Positions 18,150 through 27,509 of a DNA stretch of 64,000 bases are shown here, in pieces. The notes under the pieces were generated by a model. That model was not told where the DNA came from. It did not search any database and was given only the letters and a program-made list of their open reading frames with translations. This DNA comes from Gammaproteobacteria bacterium. GTDB lineage: Bacteria > Pseudomonadota > Gammaproteobacteria > Pseudomonadales > Pseudohongiellaceae. The position numbers were made by a program, and so were the translations under genes. The stretch is from the NCBI GenBank assembly GCA_030831165.1, contig JAURLP010000021.1, forward strand, positions 33,467-97,466, in the 5' to 3' direction. The first letter of the stretch is position 1. Each line of letters begins with the position of its first letter.

Positions 18150-18887
18150 ATGAGCAAATATATCCCGGTCTTCATTTTGTGCATTGCGGCTTTCGCTTCC
18201 AGCTACGCTTATTCTCAAATATTTCGTAGTAGAAGCATCAGCAATCAACCTGAGCCGCCGCAGACTGAATTTATCGCAGCCCGTTGGCACTTCGGCACCA
18301 ATGGTGATATTGGCCATATGGGCTGGTCTCATAACTATCCTGAATCTGATCTGCATTTAAATGATTTTCTGGAACGCACCACACGCATAGACCTTGAGGA
18401 TACCTCCTTTCGAATAGTAGAACTGGAAAGTGATGAAGTTTTTGACTACCCTTTTGCCTATGTGTCAGAACCGGGAGAAATGGAACTGACCGATCAGGAA
18501 GTGATCAATCTGCGAGAGTTTATACTTAAGGGCGGGTTTGTATTAATGGATGATTTCGACGGCCCCTGGCAATGGGCACAAATGGCTTCTCAGGTAAGAC
18601 GGGCATTCCCTGAAAACAGTTTTGTTCCACTCTCAATAAACGAGCACGTTTTCCAGATAGTAAACTCCATGGATGATTTCCAGGATATGGCGAATTATGT
18701 GCCTGGCGGTACAATTACTTACTATGGCTTATATAATCCTGATGGCAATCTCGGCATTCTGGCAGGACACAATAATGATCTGGCAAATTTCTGGGACTGG
18801 TATTCAGATGGCACCATGCCTCTGCTTCCTTCAACAGATGCCTTCAGACTGGGTGCAAATGCTGTCATCTATGCCATGACACATTGA
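18150..18887 (+). CDS. DUF4159 domain-containing exported protein
   Basis: An N-terminal signal peptide (to about residue 22, ASSYAYS) is followed by a DUF4159-like domain. Its segments include FIAARWHFGTNGDIGH, PFAYVSEPGEMEL, LREFILKGGFVLMDDF and FRLGANAVIYAMTH. This domain has a Rossmann/GATase-like pattern often found with MoxR-type and BatA-type genes, but none of these is adjacent here. Function is unknown. It lies 37 bp after the MBL gene and is probably co-transcribed. Confidence 0.75.
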   Translation: MSKYIPVFILCIAAFASSYAYSQIFRSRSISNQPEPPQTEFIAARWHFGTNGDIGHMGWSHNYPESDLHLNDFLERTTRIDLEDTSFRIVELESDEVFDYPFAYVSEPGEMELTDQEVINLREFILKGGFVLMDDFDGPWQWAQMASQVRRAFPENSFVPLSINEHVFQIVNSMDDFQDMANYVPGGTITYYGLYNPDGNLGILAGHNNDLANFWDWYSDGTMPLLPSTDAFRLGANAVIYAMTH

Positions 18888-19064
18888 CATCAAACTAATC
18901 ATAGTCCCCTATTGGTAGATCGCTAGCTCGATAAGTCACAATTACCATAAATTCTTTAGCTAATATGCTGTACTAGTTTTTATTAAATACATAAGATAAA
19001 GCCCTAGCAGTAAAAGAATCACTACCCATACAAAATAAAATAATAAAAATCAGGTTTCTTTCTA

Positions 19065-20132
19065 ATGTTGCAAAATAAAAAAAATATCAAGTTCATTGCC
19101 TCTGCACTCCTATTTTTCGCGACCCTTTGTTCTCAATCGGCCTTGTCACAAAACGATACTGCCTCCATCACAGGCAATCTCATTGACCCAAACGGATCTG
19201 TCATTACCGGTCTGAGCACCCCTGTTTTTATGACCCACACTGAAAGCGGCGAAAACTTTCAGTCTAATGTTTCATTAGAAGGTCAGTATGAAATTTCAGG
19301 CCTGCCAGCAGGTACCTATGACCTGATTTTCCCCAGTTCCTGCTGTATGTACATGACATATAGCCAGGAAAGCGTAGAAATTCCTGAAGGTCAGGCAGTT
19401 CGACTAGATCTAAACCTGGGCTGGCATATTAATCTAGGCACCATCGGAGATGATCCAGGCATGTTGGCAGAAGATATGATCAACCAATCCGGGGATCTTT
19501 CGGGGCCAACACCCAGAATGCCGGATGGCAAACCAGACTTCTCCGGGCTTTGGTACAACCTTCCCGATACGCGTGGTTTTGGAGCCAGCCGGGCTCCCTT
19601 GCAGCCCTGGGCAGCAGATATTCAGGAGCAATTAAATGACCTGGGGCAACAAGGCTCAGCATCTTACTGTCTGCCACAAAGTGCCGTGTTGAGCACTCTC
19701 ATATTTCCCTATAAATTTATACAGACTGATGATCTGATTGTGCAGCTGATTGAATTTGTGACACCGGGCTTTAGGCAAATCTTTCTTGACGGCAGGAGCA
19801 GACCAGACATATGGAACCCTTCCTGGTATGGCCATTCCGTTGGTCATTGGGAAGGCGATACTCTGGTTGTCGAATCAACCGGTTTTAACGAAATCACCAC
19901 TGGTTTCGGCATCCATACTGAAGCATTAACCATTACCGAACGCTATACACGCCCGCAAAATAATGTATTGCTTATCGAAATTACTGCTGAAGACCCTGAG
20001 GCCTATACTGAGACCTGGACTCGTAATTATGAGGCTCGGCTTGTGAAAGGTCAGGAAATACTTGAATTTGTCTGTGCAGAAGGCAACGATACATCACTCT
20101 TTGCTCAACCCGTTTGGCGTGGCCGACCCTGA
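19065..20132 (+). CDS. Uncharacterised exported protein, partner of DUF6152 (module A)
   Basis: A signal peptide ends near residue 28. A carboxypeptidase-regulatory-like (CNA-B-like) beta domain follows (about 33-125, with ITGNLIDPNGSVITGL and LPAGTYDLIFP). The rest is the uncharacterised family marked by RMPDGKPDFSGLW, IFLDGRSRPD, GHSVGHWEGDTLVVES and ITERYTRP. Paralogues occur at 45041-46123 and 47210-47872, each also followed by a DUF6152 gene. Only this copy has the N-terminal beta domain. The second half is beta-rich and may be a periplasmic binding or lipocalin-like fold, but that is a guess. Confidence 0.75.
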   Translation: MLQNKKNIKFIASALLFFATLCSQSALSQNDTASITGNLIDPNGSVITGLSTPVFMTHTESGENFQSNVSLEGQYEISGLPAGTYDLIFPSSCCMYMTYSQESVEIPEGQAVRLDLNLGWHINLGTIGDDPGMLAEDMINQSGDLSGPTPRMPDGKPDFSGLWYNLPDTRGFGASRAPLQPWAADIQEQLNDLGQQGSASYCLPQSAVLSTLIFPYKFIQTDDLIVQLIEFVTPGFRQIFLDGRSRPDIWNPSWYGHSVGHWEGDTLVVESTGFNEITTGFGIHTEALTITERYTRPQNNVLLIEITAEDPEAYTETWTRNYEARLVKGQEILEFVCAEGNDTSLFAQPVWRGRP

Positions 20133-20184
20133 TATATTTTGATCATTCAACGGTAGCTAATTAAACTTTCCGAGGAACATGCTC

Positions 20185-20583
20185 ATGAAAAAAATAAGCA
20201 ATCTTTTATTTTTATTACTGCTATCCTTTGTCCCTTTAAGCGGCTTCACACACCACTCCTTTGTCAGCCAGTTCGACCCTGCAAAAGAAGTGATAATGAG
20301 CGGCATGGTTGCTCGAGTTCGATGGACCAACCCTCACGCATTTTTTGATGTAGTCATTACTAATGAAAAAGGTGAAGAAGAATTATGGGCCTTTGAATTA
20401 GGTAGCCCTAACACCTTGATCCGCTATGGTTGGTACCGAGACACTCTTAAAGAAGGTGATGCAATCACCGTTGATGGCTATCTTGCCAGAAGTGGCGCCA
20501 ACCTTGCGAACGCCAAAATAGTCACTTTAGCTGATGGTATGGTAATTCAGGCGGGCTCTTCTTATCTGGAAGAGACTCAATAA
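20185..20583 (+). CDS. DUF6152 family exported protein (module A)
   Basis: This small secreted protein has a signal peptide followed at once by the family hallmark HHSFVSQFD. A WTNPHAFFDVVI segment and a C-terminal TVDGYLARSGANLANAKIVTL follow. It resembles an OB-fold-like beta barrel, which is inference. ATG 20185 is preferred over 20179 because the GAGG site is then correctly spaced. Like its two paralogues at 44569-44961 and 46822-47196, it lies directly downstream of the larger uncharacterised exported protein. Function is unknown. Confidence 0.8.
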   Translation: MKKISNLLFLLLLSFVPLSGFTHHSFVSQFDPAKEVIMSGMVARVRWTNPHAFFDVVITNEKGEEELWAFELGSPNTLIRYGWYRDTLKEGDAITVDGYLARSGANLANAKIVTLADGMVIQAGSSYLEETQ

Positions 20584-20711
20584 ACATTGCAAAAAATATG
20601 ATTTTTCTTTCTTCAGCCTTCTAATCGAAGTAATCGCTTGAACTATAATGAGTTGAAGACTATTTTAAGTGTTCTTTATATAAAACCATCTATTTAATAA
20701 TTGGAATAACA

Positions 20712-21434
20712 ATGAAAACCATAATTAAGAAAATCAATTTTACACTTTGTATGCTTGCCACTCTGGCAATGGTTTCCGGAGCATATGCTCAGGCGCCAGA
20801 CTTTGTCGACAAACTTAATGCTCGCCCTGAGGCAGATCGTGCCAGAGATGGCGCTCGACATCCTTATCAGGTAATGAACCTGCTGGGCGTTAAGGAAGGC
20901 ATGACCGTCCTTGATGTTGGCTCACAAACAGGCTGGTGGACCCGGGTGTTTGATGCGGCTGTTGGGCCAACAGGAACCATCATTGCTCAGGGAGCTGACG
21001 GAGGAGTCCGTGGCGGTCCGCCTCCTGCAGACATGGTCAGCATGAACAATATTGTTTTAGTAGACGGGATTGCTGATATTGAAGCTGGTTCTGTCGATGT
21101 CGCTGTTACCGCACTGAACACCCATCACGGCAATGCGGAAAGATTTGTACCTTATTTTGAACAACTTAAAAATGCATTAAAAGTTGGTGGTGTACTGGCT
21201 GTAATTGATCATGTGGGCGATCCCAGCATAGACAATTCACGTTTGCATAGAGTATCACCAGCTGATGTCAGGGAATGGATTGAGGCAGCCGGTCTGGAAG
21301 TCGTAGAAGAGTCCAACCTAATGAGAAATAATGCCGACGACCATACTCTTTCTGCCAATATGGGTGATCGTGATGCTATTTTGGGTCGAAATACAGACCG
21401 CTTCCTCTTTGTAGTCAGAAAACCAGCAATGTAA
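20712..21434 (+). CDS. Class I SAM-dependent methyltransferase with signal peptide
   Basis: An N-terminal signal peptide ends near residue 26 (SGAYAQ). The SAM-binding motif I is present as MTVLDVGSQTGWWTRVF, and later LKVGGVLAVIDH resembles motif post-III. An ARDGARHPYQVMNLLGVKEG segment precedes the motif. SAM is not expected in the periplasm, so either the leader is an uncleaved anchor or the enzyme acts on another ligand. A strong terminator follows at 21501-21530. Confidence 0.78.
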   Translation: MKTIIKKINFTLCMLATLAMVSGAYAQAPDFVDKLNARPEADRARDGARHPYQVMNLLGVKEGMTVLDVGSQTGWWTRVFDAAVGPTGTIIAQGADGGVRGGPPPADMVSMNNIVLVDGIADIEAGSVDVAVTALNTHHGNAERFVPYFEQLKNALKVGGVLAVIDHVGDPSIDNSRLHRVSPADVREWIEAAGLEVVEESNLMRNNADDHTLSANMGDRDAILGRNTDRFLFVVRKPAM

Positions 21435-21500
21435 CTTGCAACTAGATTAATAACTAATTTGAGAGAAGCTCTTAAAATATTTCTCATCAGATAGAAATAA

Positions 21501-21530
21501 AAAAGCCCCTTATCCCAGGGGTTTTTTTTT
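21501..21530. terminator. Bidirectional rho-independent terminator
   Basis: The stem is CCCCT/AGGGG (21506-21510 with 21517-21521) with a six-base loop. It is flanked by an A-run on the left and nine Ts on the right, so it works as a U-tract on either strand. It lies between the convergent methyltransferase gene and the pdsS-like gene. Confidence 0.85.
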
Positions 21531-21573
21531 GAATGAAATATTTTATGAATATTTTTTTCTCTTCTTGAAAAAA

Positions 21574-23766
21574 TCAGCGCAACAATGGAATTCTCAAAAC
21601 CACTATTACACCTTCTTCTTCCAGCAAGTTATCCGCATAGATATAACCCTCATGATATTCACTAATCATTCTGGCGATATGCAAACCCATACCAAGATGT
21701 GGTTGTCGCTTTTTGCTTTCTGGACGTACAGAAACCATTGAATCAAATATTCTATCTTTCATTTCTTCTGCCAAATATGGGCCAGAATTCGCAACTGAAA
21801 TGACGGCTTCATTATCTTCACTATTACATTTGATTTGAATAGGCTTTCCTTCATAAGAAAATTCAACAGCATTGGCAATCAGCTTATCCATTAATTGCAC
21901 AATATAATCAGCGCTGCCTTTTATCATGACAGGTTCATTGGTGATATTTAGATTGAAATTAACGTGAGGATAAATTTGTGTGTAGCCCTTGGAACAGGCT
22001 GCAATAACTTTTGCCAGATCGAAAGTTTCTTTATCCGATGTTTTGAGTATTTGCTCCATTCGTGAAGCTTCACTCATATTAGTAAGAATAAGATTTAATC
22101 GTGCTATACCTTCTTCCGCACGTTGAATGTACGTGTCGGCCTCCTTGTCATCTCCAGCCATACGCAAGTTTTCAAGAGAAGAACGAACCACTGTCACAGG
22201 TGTTCTTAACTCATGCGACAGTCGCGAAGACATGTTTTCAAGGTAATGCGTATACTGTGTCAGGCGGTCAAGAATATTTGAAAATGAACGACTCAAGTCG
22301 CCAATTTCGTCATTACTACGAGACGGTGTGATAGTGTTATGTATACGTCCACTGTCATCAATAATTTTTTCAGCCTGATTACGCAAGGAACGAATACGTG
22401 TAGAAAGACCTGAAGCAAATAAAAACAAAACCGTTATCACCAGCAGCATGATCCCCAACATGGTATCGAACAATGACTCCAGGGCCTGATTGCGGAATGT
22501 TCTAATCCCGTTCATATTTTGATCAACGACTACTACTCCCAAAACCTGGCCATTTGCCATTATTGGAAATGCTGCTTCCAGAATTCTTGTTTCACCATTT
22601 TCCAGGGTTCTGAAATTAGTGTTAGGAACGCCGCTTAGTGCTGAAATAATATGCTCACCTTCTACTGTACCTTCCTGATAAAGCTCATCAAAAAAATTGT
22701 TAATTGGCTGACTTAGCACCTGATTATAAAGCGGCCTTAGTAAGGTGTTTTTGAGTTCATACCATAAACCCTGCCGCTCTTGTTGATCGCCTTCCAACAT
22801 TAAGCCGGTGGCGCTTTGTATATCTCCTTCACTGAGCAAAATACGCTGACTACGATCAACCACCTGTACACGGGAATTGCTCTGCCCCATTCCTGCAACG
22901 ATACGATCTATTTCAGGGGTTGGGCGACGCAAGGTCCCAAGCAGCTCAGGACTATTGATACTTGAGGTCGAGACTATTGCAGCAAGCCGACGCTCCTCAA
23001 CATCATCAATATCAAAAATAGAGAGCGCCAGCCTGTCACCCAGCATTTCCAGAGGAAGCCGCAGTTCAACTTCATAACCTTCTGGTGTTTGATTCCAGCG
23101 ACCTGTAATACGCGGCTCATATTGCAAGGAAGAAATGTCATTAATATCGCCATCTATACGATAAGGGTAAATAAATTCATCTTCATAAGGCGCGATGACA
23201 TAGTTTTCAAACACCCCTTCTTTATTAAGCAACGCCAGACGCAAATTATCACTACGATCAATACGCAAACTGTCACGATTTCGCAGCACCACGTTTTCAT
23301 CAATTACTCTCAGATAGGCATAGAGTGAGCGATTATACTCACCTAACATTAAGCGAAAACTTAAAGGGTCTCCCGATAAATTAGCATTACGAAAACTACT
23401 AAACTGATTAGCCGGATTGGGACTAGCACTACCTTCCTGGTAATGCTGTTCATACTGCTGATAATCCCGCCAATCCAGAATATTACCGTCATCTATTGCC
23501 AGGGGATAAAACACAGGATAAACATAAAGGTCTCTGCCCTCGGTAGCACGACTATAACTGCTATCATTAAACAATTCGGGCCGTTCACTAAGGGCCGCTG
23601 CAAGCGCACGAGCCGTTCCCAAAACTGTCTGCTCCTGTGCACGACTTAAATATTCTTCCATTTCCAGAATATAGAGATAACCCAGCCAGGGAATAACCAG
23701 CAAAAAACTCGAGGCAAAAACCAGTTTTGTTCTTATGCCAAATATTTTTTTTGTAAATGCGACCAT
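21574..23766 (-). CDS. pdsS: Sensor histidine kinase of the dedicated sortase system type (PdsS-like)
   Basis: A membrane helix at about residues 14-33 is followed by a large periplasmic domain of about 390 residues. Part of it (RWNQTPEGYEVELRLPLEML) resembles a carbohydrate-binding beta-sandwich. A second helix near 430-450, HAMP, the HisKA motif SHELRTPVTVVRSSLENL, and HATPase motifs (NAVEFSYEG, GMGLHIARMI) follow. Architecture and length match the family defined as the marine/proteobacterial dedicated sortase histidine kinase. Its response regulator abuts it at 23767, and a PdsO-like gene is divergent. No sortase or LPXTG-like target is in the window. The family call is from recall of sequence features, not a search. 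Confidence 0.72.
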   Translation of the reverse strand: MVAFTKKIFGIRTKLVFASSFLLVIPWLGYLYILEMEEYLSRAQEQTVLGTARALAAALSERPELFNDSSYSRATEGRDLYVYPVFYPLAIDDGNILDWRDYQQYEQHYQEGSASPNPANQFSSFRNANLSGDPLSFRLMLGEYNRSLYAYLRVIDENVVLRNRDSLRIDRSDNLRLALLNKEGVFENYVIAPYEDEFIYPYRIDGDINDISSLQYEPRITGRWNQTPEGYEVELRLPLEMLGDRLALSIFDIDDVEERRLAAIVSTSSINSPELLGTLRRPTPEIDRIVAGMGQSNSRVQVVDRSQRILLSEGDIQSATGLMLEGDQQERQGLWYELKNTLLRPLYNQVLSQPINNFFDELYQEGTVEGEHIISALSGVPNTNFRTLENGETRILEAAFPIMANGQVLGVVVVDQNMNGIRTFRNQALESLFDTMLGIMLLVITVLFLFASGLSTRIRSLRNQAEKIIDDSGRIHNTITPSRSNDEIGDLSRSFSNILDRLTQYTHYLENMSSRLSHELRTPVTVVRSSLENLRMAGDDKEADTYIQRAEEGIARLNLILTNMSEASRMEQILKTSDKETFDLAKVIAACSKGYTQIYPHVNFNLNITNEPVMIKGSADYIVQLMDKLIANAVEFSYEGKPIQIKCNSEDNEAVISVANSGPYLAEEMKDRIFDSMVSVRPESKKRQPHLGMGLHIARMISEYHEGYIYADNLLEEEGVIVVLRIPLLR

Positions 23767-24468
23767 TTAACCCTTGGTACCTATAGTCCAGCGATAACCC
23801 ATACCGTAAACGGTGTCTATACAATCAAAATCTGGATCTGCTTGTATGAATTTTTTTCGAATCCTTTTTACATGGGAAGTAATGGTACTGTTATCAACAA
23901 ATATTTTTGATTCCTGCATCAATGCATCGCGGCTTTTAACATGGCCTGGAAATTTAACCATGGCATGTAACATCCAGAACTCTGTTATGGTTAAGGTAAT
24001 TGTTTGTTTTTTCCAGGTAACAGAAAGACGACTTAAATCCATTAACAGATCGCCTCGTTCCAATAAATTTTCAGGTTCAGTTGGTTTGTCCTGAACATCG
24101 AGACGCCTGAATAATGCTGCTATGCGAGCGCTAAGATGTGGCAAACTGATATCCTTGCTTAAATAATCATCAGCCCCCATACGCAAACCGCTGACAGTAT
24201 CAAAATCATTGTCACGGGCAGTCAAAAAAATAATTGGTAAAGTCTCTGACATGGAACGCAGCGACTGGCACAATTTAAAGCCACCATCAATTTCATCCTC
24301 AAGGCCTATATCAATCACGGCTAAATCAGGTAGCCGCAATTCAAAAGCCGCCATGGCCTTTTGGCGGTTAGGATAAGCTAATACTTCATAACCCTGCTTA
24401 CGAAATACATCTGTATAGTTTTCGCGCAAAGCTGCTTCGTCTTCTACAATCGCAATTCGACGGCTCAT
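23767..24468 (-). CDS. pdsR: DNA-binding response regulator (PdsR-like)
   Basis: This is an OmpR/PhoB-type regulator. The receiver domain begins RIAIVEDEAALRENY and has the phosphoacceptor Asp in DLAVIDIGLEDE and the conserved Lys in DDYLSKDIS. The C-terminal winged helix includes LTITEFWMLHAMVKFPGHV and IDTVYGMGYRW. ATG 24468 is chosen because TAGGAAAAAT precedes it; a TTG five codons upstream is the alternative. The stop codon is immediately followed by the kinase start, so the pair forms one operon. Confidence 0.85.
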   Translation of the reverse strand: MSRRIAIVEDEAALRENYTDVFRKQGYEVLAYPNRQKAMAAFELRLPDLAVIDIGLEDEIDGGFKLCQSLRSMSETLPIIFLTARDNDFDTVSGLRMGADDYLSKDISLPHLSARIAALFRRLDVQDKPTEPENLLERGDLLMDLSRLSVTWKKQTITLTITEFWMLHAMVKFPGHVKSRDALMQESKIFVDNSTITSHVKRIRKKFIQADPDFDCIDTVYGMGYRWTIGTKG

Positions 24469-24679
24469 ATTTTTCCTACACAACTAATTGATTTGCCTAA
24501 ACTATACCCGAAACTTTTCACTAAAGGCAGCAAGGCGGAATCGCTATAGCTAATTGCCATAATCTTGCCATATTTGATCAGTGGACTGCCCCTTTTATTC
24601 CCGCAAAAAGGACTAGACTCAGCTTTAAATACACAGCCAGGACAAACAGTGCATCAACACATTTAATAGGAGAAAAACA

Positions 24680-25468
24680 ATGACGCATAAAAACATACTG
24701 TTACCTTTAATTCTGGCTTCCCTGGTGTTTACAGCAGTTAACACCGCTATAGCCAGCCCAGCAGAAGAAATCGCTGCACTTGAAAAAACGGGAACTCGCC
24801 ATGAAGCCCTTGGCTTTTTTGGCGGCGCAATTTTGGGAGGCTTGGTTGCAGGTCCTCCTGGTGCTATTGGTGCCGCCATGCTTGGCCTGATTTCAACCAG
24901 CACTAAAAGCACTCAAGCTGAAAAACAAATATTGGCGAACCACCTAGACCAAACTCAAGAGGAATTAATAGCATTACAAAGCCAGCAAAGAGATTTGGAA
25001 AGTCGTTATCAAATTGCCATGCAAGAAATTGAAAATTTCAGGCTGCAACGTGTCAGTCTGACTGATCAAAATTTAAACATGGATGACACGATGGCCTGCT
25101 GCACTGATACAGCTCTATCCATGCACTTCAGGACTAACTCAACCAGTATTGAACAACACTATATACAAGAGCTTGGAGAATTAGCGCAAATAGCCAATGG
25201 TCATGAAAACATCATTGTTATGGTTAATGGATATGCAGATGAACGCGGAACCAGCGCAGATAACCAGAGACTTTCAGAAGGAAGAGTTGATTCGGTTGTA
25301 AGAGCCCTTAAGGCACTGGGGATAAGCCCTGACAATATTCAGTCGAATGCTTTTGGCGAGTCCAGAACTATAGGTAGAAGCGACAATCCTGAGTCATTAT
25401 TTTACGACCGACGCGTGAACGTTATGCTTCGATCCAAGAATAACGAACTATTTACCTTAAGTGAATAA
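24680..25468 (+). CDS. pdsO: OmpA-family protein of the sortase-associated type (PdsO-like)
   Basis: A signal peptide (to about residue 25) is followed by a glycine-rich hydrophobic stretch (FFGGAILGGLVAGPPGAIGA). A coiled-coil-like region follows (QEELIALQSQQRDLESRYQ), then a C-terminal OmpA peptidoglycan-binding domain with VNGYADERGTSADNQRLSEGR and YDRRVNVML. The described PdsO family has this layout and occurs next to PdsR/PdsS, as here. A strong AGGAG site precedes the ATG. The gene is divergent from the response regulator. Confidence 0.75.
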   Translation: MTHKNILLPLILASLVFTAVNTAIASPAEEIAALEKTGTRHEALGFFGGAILGGLVAGPPGAIGAAMLGLISTSTKSTQAEKQILANHLDQTQEELIALQSQQRDLESRYQIAMQEIENFRLQRVSLTDQNLNMDDTMACCTDTALSMHFRTNSTSIEQHYIQELGELAQIANGHENIIVMVNGYADERGTSADNQRLSEGRVDSVVRALKALGISPDNIQSNAFGESRTIGRSDNPESLFYDRRVNVMLRSKNNELFTLSE

Positions 25469-25496
25469 CCAGCAATCTATTCAAGGGGAACTGCTA

Positions 25497-26168
25497 ATGA
25501 ATACTAATAAACCCAGACTGATAAGTGGTGATCGTAATTATTCTTCCAGTTCTCTACGCGTTTGGCTTTTGCTAAATGAGTTTGAAATCCCTTTTGATGA
25601 AACGATTATTAAGCTTTTTCAAAGTGATTCTGTCGAAAAGATTGCGATGTTTTCACCTAGCCTGCAGTTGCCAGTACTCATTCACGATTCTATTAAGGTC
25701 TGGGATTCACTGGCTATTTGCGAATATATAAATGAAACCTTTTTAGAAGGACTGGCCTGGCCACAGCATGCCAAAAAGAGAGCGGCTGCGAGATCTATCG
25801 CGAATGAAATCCACGCCGATTTCCAGCACTTTAAAAAAGACTGGCCTATGAATTGCCAATTAAAAGCCAAAGTAAACGTTTCTGCAGTGATTGAAAAAGA
25901 AATAGCTCGATTAGATGCAATCATATATTGCTGTCGAAACAACTTTGGTGATGGTGGCGCTTATCTCTTTGGCCAATTTTCAATTGTTGATTGCCTATTA
26001 GCACCTATGGCCATTGCCTTAAATGCATATGGCGCAATTTTGTGTCAACAAAGCAAAGCCTATATTCAGACTCTGTTAAGCAACCCAAACCTAGAATGGT
26101 GGTTAGAACAAGCTGAATCAGAAATCACAAAAGAATTGAAAGTTATTGACTGGGAACAAACAGCTTAA
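25497..26168 (+). CDS. Glutathione S-transferase family protein
   Basis: A thioredoxin-fold N-terminal domain (SGDRNYSSSSLRVWLLL, then LQLPVLIHDSIKVWDSLAICEYI with the cis-Pro and the glutathione-binding SLAI) is followed by an all-helical C-terminal domain (FSIVDCLLAPMAIAL). The pattern resembles the MaiA/Gst family. I chose ATG 25497, which has AGGGGA eight bases upstream, over the GTG at 25461 that overlaps pdsO. The substrate is unknown. A terminator follows at 26195. Confidence 0.85.
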   Translation: MNTNKPRLISGDRNYSSSSLRVWLLLNEFEIPFDETIIKLFQSDSVEKIAMFSPSLQLPVLIHDSIKVWDSLAICEYINETFLEGLAWPQHAKKRAAARSIANEIHADFQHFKKDWPMNCQLKAKVNVSAVIEKEIARLDAIIYCCRNNFGDGGAYLFGQFSIVDCLLAPMAIALNAYGAILCQQSKAYIQTLLSNPNLEWWLEQAESEITKELKVIDWEQTA

Positions 26169-26194
26169 CGCTTTAAACCCTGAGAGCAATGCTT

Positions 26195-26221
26195 AGCCGG
26201 ACTAAAAATCCGGCTTTTTTT
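26195..26221 (+). terminator. Rho-independent terminator after the GST gene
   Basis: A 7-bp perfect stem (AGCCGGA at 26195-26201 with TCCGGCT at 26209-26215) closes a 7-base loop and runs into seven Ts on the plus strand. It separates the GST gene from the convergent ABC permease. Confidence 0.85.
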
Positions 26222-26240
26222 GTATTTTAAAAAGCGATTT

Positions 26241-27509
26241 TTAGCTGTATCTCATCCACTTGTAGATTTCTTTCCATGAGGGACGCTTACCTGTCATAAG
26301 AATTGTAAAGCGATATATTTTGCCACATAAAACAACTACAAAATAAAGAGTAATAAGATTGATTAAAGCCGCCATAGCAAATTGCCAAAGAGGCACGTCT
26401 ATGAGAACCATACGAGCTGGCATGACTAATATGGAAAAAAACGGTAACAAGGAACCCGCGACACCTAATATACTCGTTGGGTTATTCACAACAGAAAATG
26501 CCAGAAAAAATGGCACAATAATTAAAAGCATGACCGGAAACATACTTGATTGTGCATCCTGCGGATTATCAAACATGGCGCCGAAAGCAGAAAATATACT
26601 TAGAAATGTCAGCACCCCAATAAGATAATTCAGCAAAAAGTAAAGCAACATAAAAAAACCAAGCTGGATATCTAAATCACTAAAAGCTAACAATAAAGGC
26701 ACTGAGCCGGATGCCACTAGCACTACCGGAATCAACCAAATAAACATTTGAGTAAACCCGGCTATGGCGCTACCAACTATTTTTCCAGCCATAAGTTCTG
26801 AGGGAGTGACCGAGGATAAAAAAACTTCCACTATACGACTTACTTTTTCTTCATTAACTGCCGCCATGGCAGGTGCAGCAACCATAAGCAGACTGATATA
26901 GAGCAGTATGTTAAAAAATATGGCTACAGCCTGTTGTCCGCTCGCATCCCCCTCAGCAGTACCCGTATCAGTAATCCTCAAACTTTGAATTGAAACATTC
27001 ATTCTGACAAATTCGATAATCTCATCATCTATATTCCTGCTGTCAATATAGGCATTGATTACGACATTATTGACAAGGGTTCTGATACGATTAAGTAAAA
27101 TCTGGTTACCAGCGTTATTTGAGTAAAAAAGGACTTGTTTGTCTTCTAAAGCTGTTGCTGGCACAAACAAAACACCATTAATATTTCCTTCTAATATAGC
27201 CTCCCTGTTTTCTTCAATGAAAACCTCAAGCTCATCTTTGCTCGAACGTTGGTATGTAAGCTGTAAATCGGCAGGATTATTGTTTTCCATTTCATTCAAC
27301 TGGTTTCGCAAAAGGTCAAGAGTGCTTTGTTCTTCTGCGAATATCCTGAGCGAATCTCCACCACCTTCAAAGCTCATGAATAAAAACTGCAAGCCAAAAA
27401 CAATCAGCATAAAAACAGGAAGAGACAAGGTCGCAAATATAAAGCGCTTGCTGAATATTTGCTGTATTACCTCTCGTTTAATAATTGCTTTGGTACGATA
27501 ATTAATCAT
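26241..27509 (-). CDS. ABC transporter permease, NatB/ABC-2 type
   Basis: One N-terminal helix (RFIFATLSLPVFMLIVFGLQFLF), a large extracytoplasmic domain of about 150 residues, then five to six C-terminal helices form the ABC-2 exporter permease layout. The segment EEKVSRIVEVFLSSVTPSELMAGKI is typical of NatB/YhaP. ATG 27509 overlaps the end of the ATPase gene, so the two are translationally coupled. The substrate is unknown; Na+ export is the named function of the family but cannot be assumed here. Confidence 0.88.
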   Translation of the reverse strand: MINYRTKAIIKREVIQQIFSKRFIFATLSLPVFMLIVFGLQFLFMSFEGGGDSLRIFAEEQSTLDLLRNQLNEMENNNPADLQLTYQRSSKDELEVFIEENREAILEGNINGVLFVPATALEDKQVLFYSNNAGNQILLNRIRTLVNNVVINAYIDSRNIDDEIIEFVRMNVSIQSLRITDTGTAEGDASGQQAVAIFFNILLYISLLMVAAPAMAAVNEEKVSRIVEVFLSSVTPSELMAGKIVGSAIAGFTQMFIWLIPVVLVASGSVPLLLAFSDLDIQLGFFMLLYFLLNYLIGVLTFLSIFSAFGAMFDNPQDAQSSMFPVMLLIIVPFFLAFSVVNNPTSILGVAGSLLPFFSILVMPARMVLIDVPLWQFAMAALINLITLYFVVVLCGKIYRFTILMTGKRPSWKEIYKWMRYS

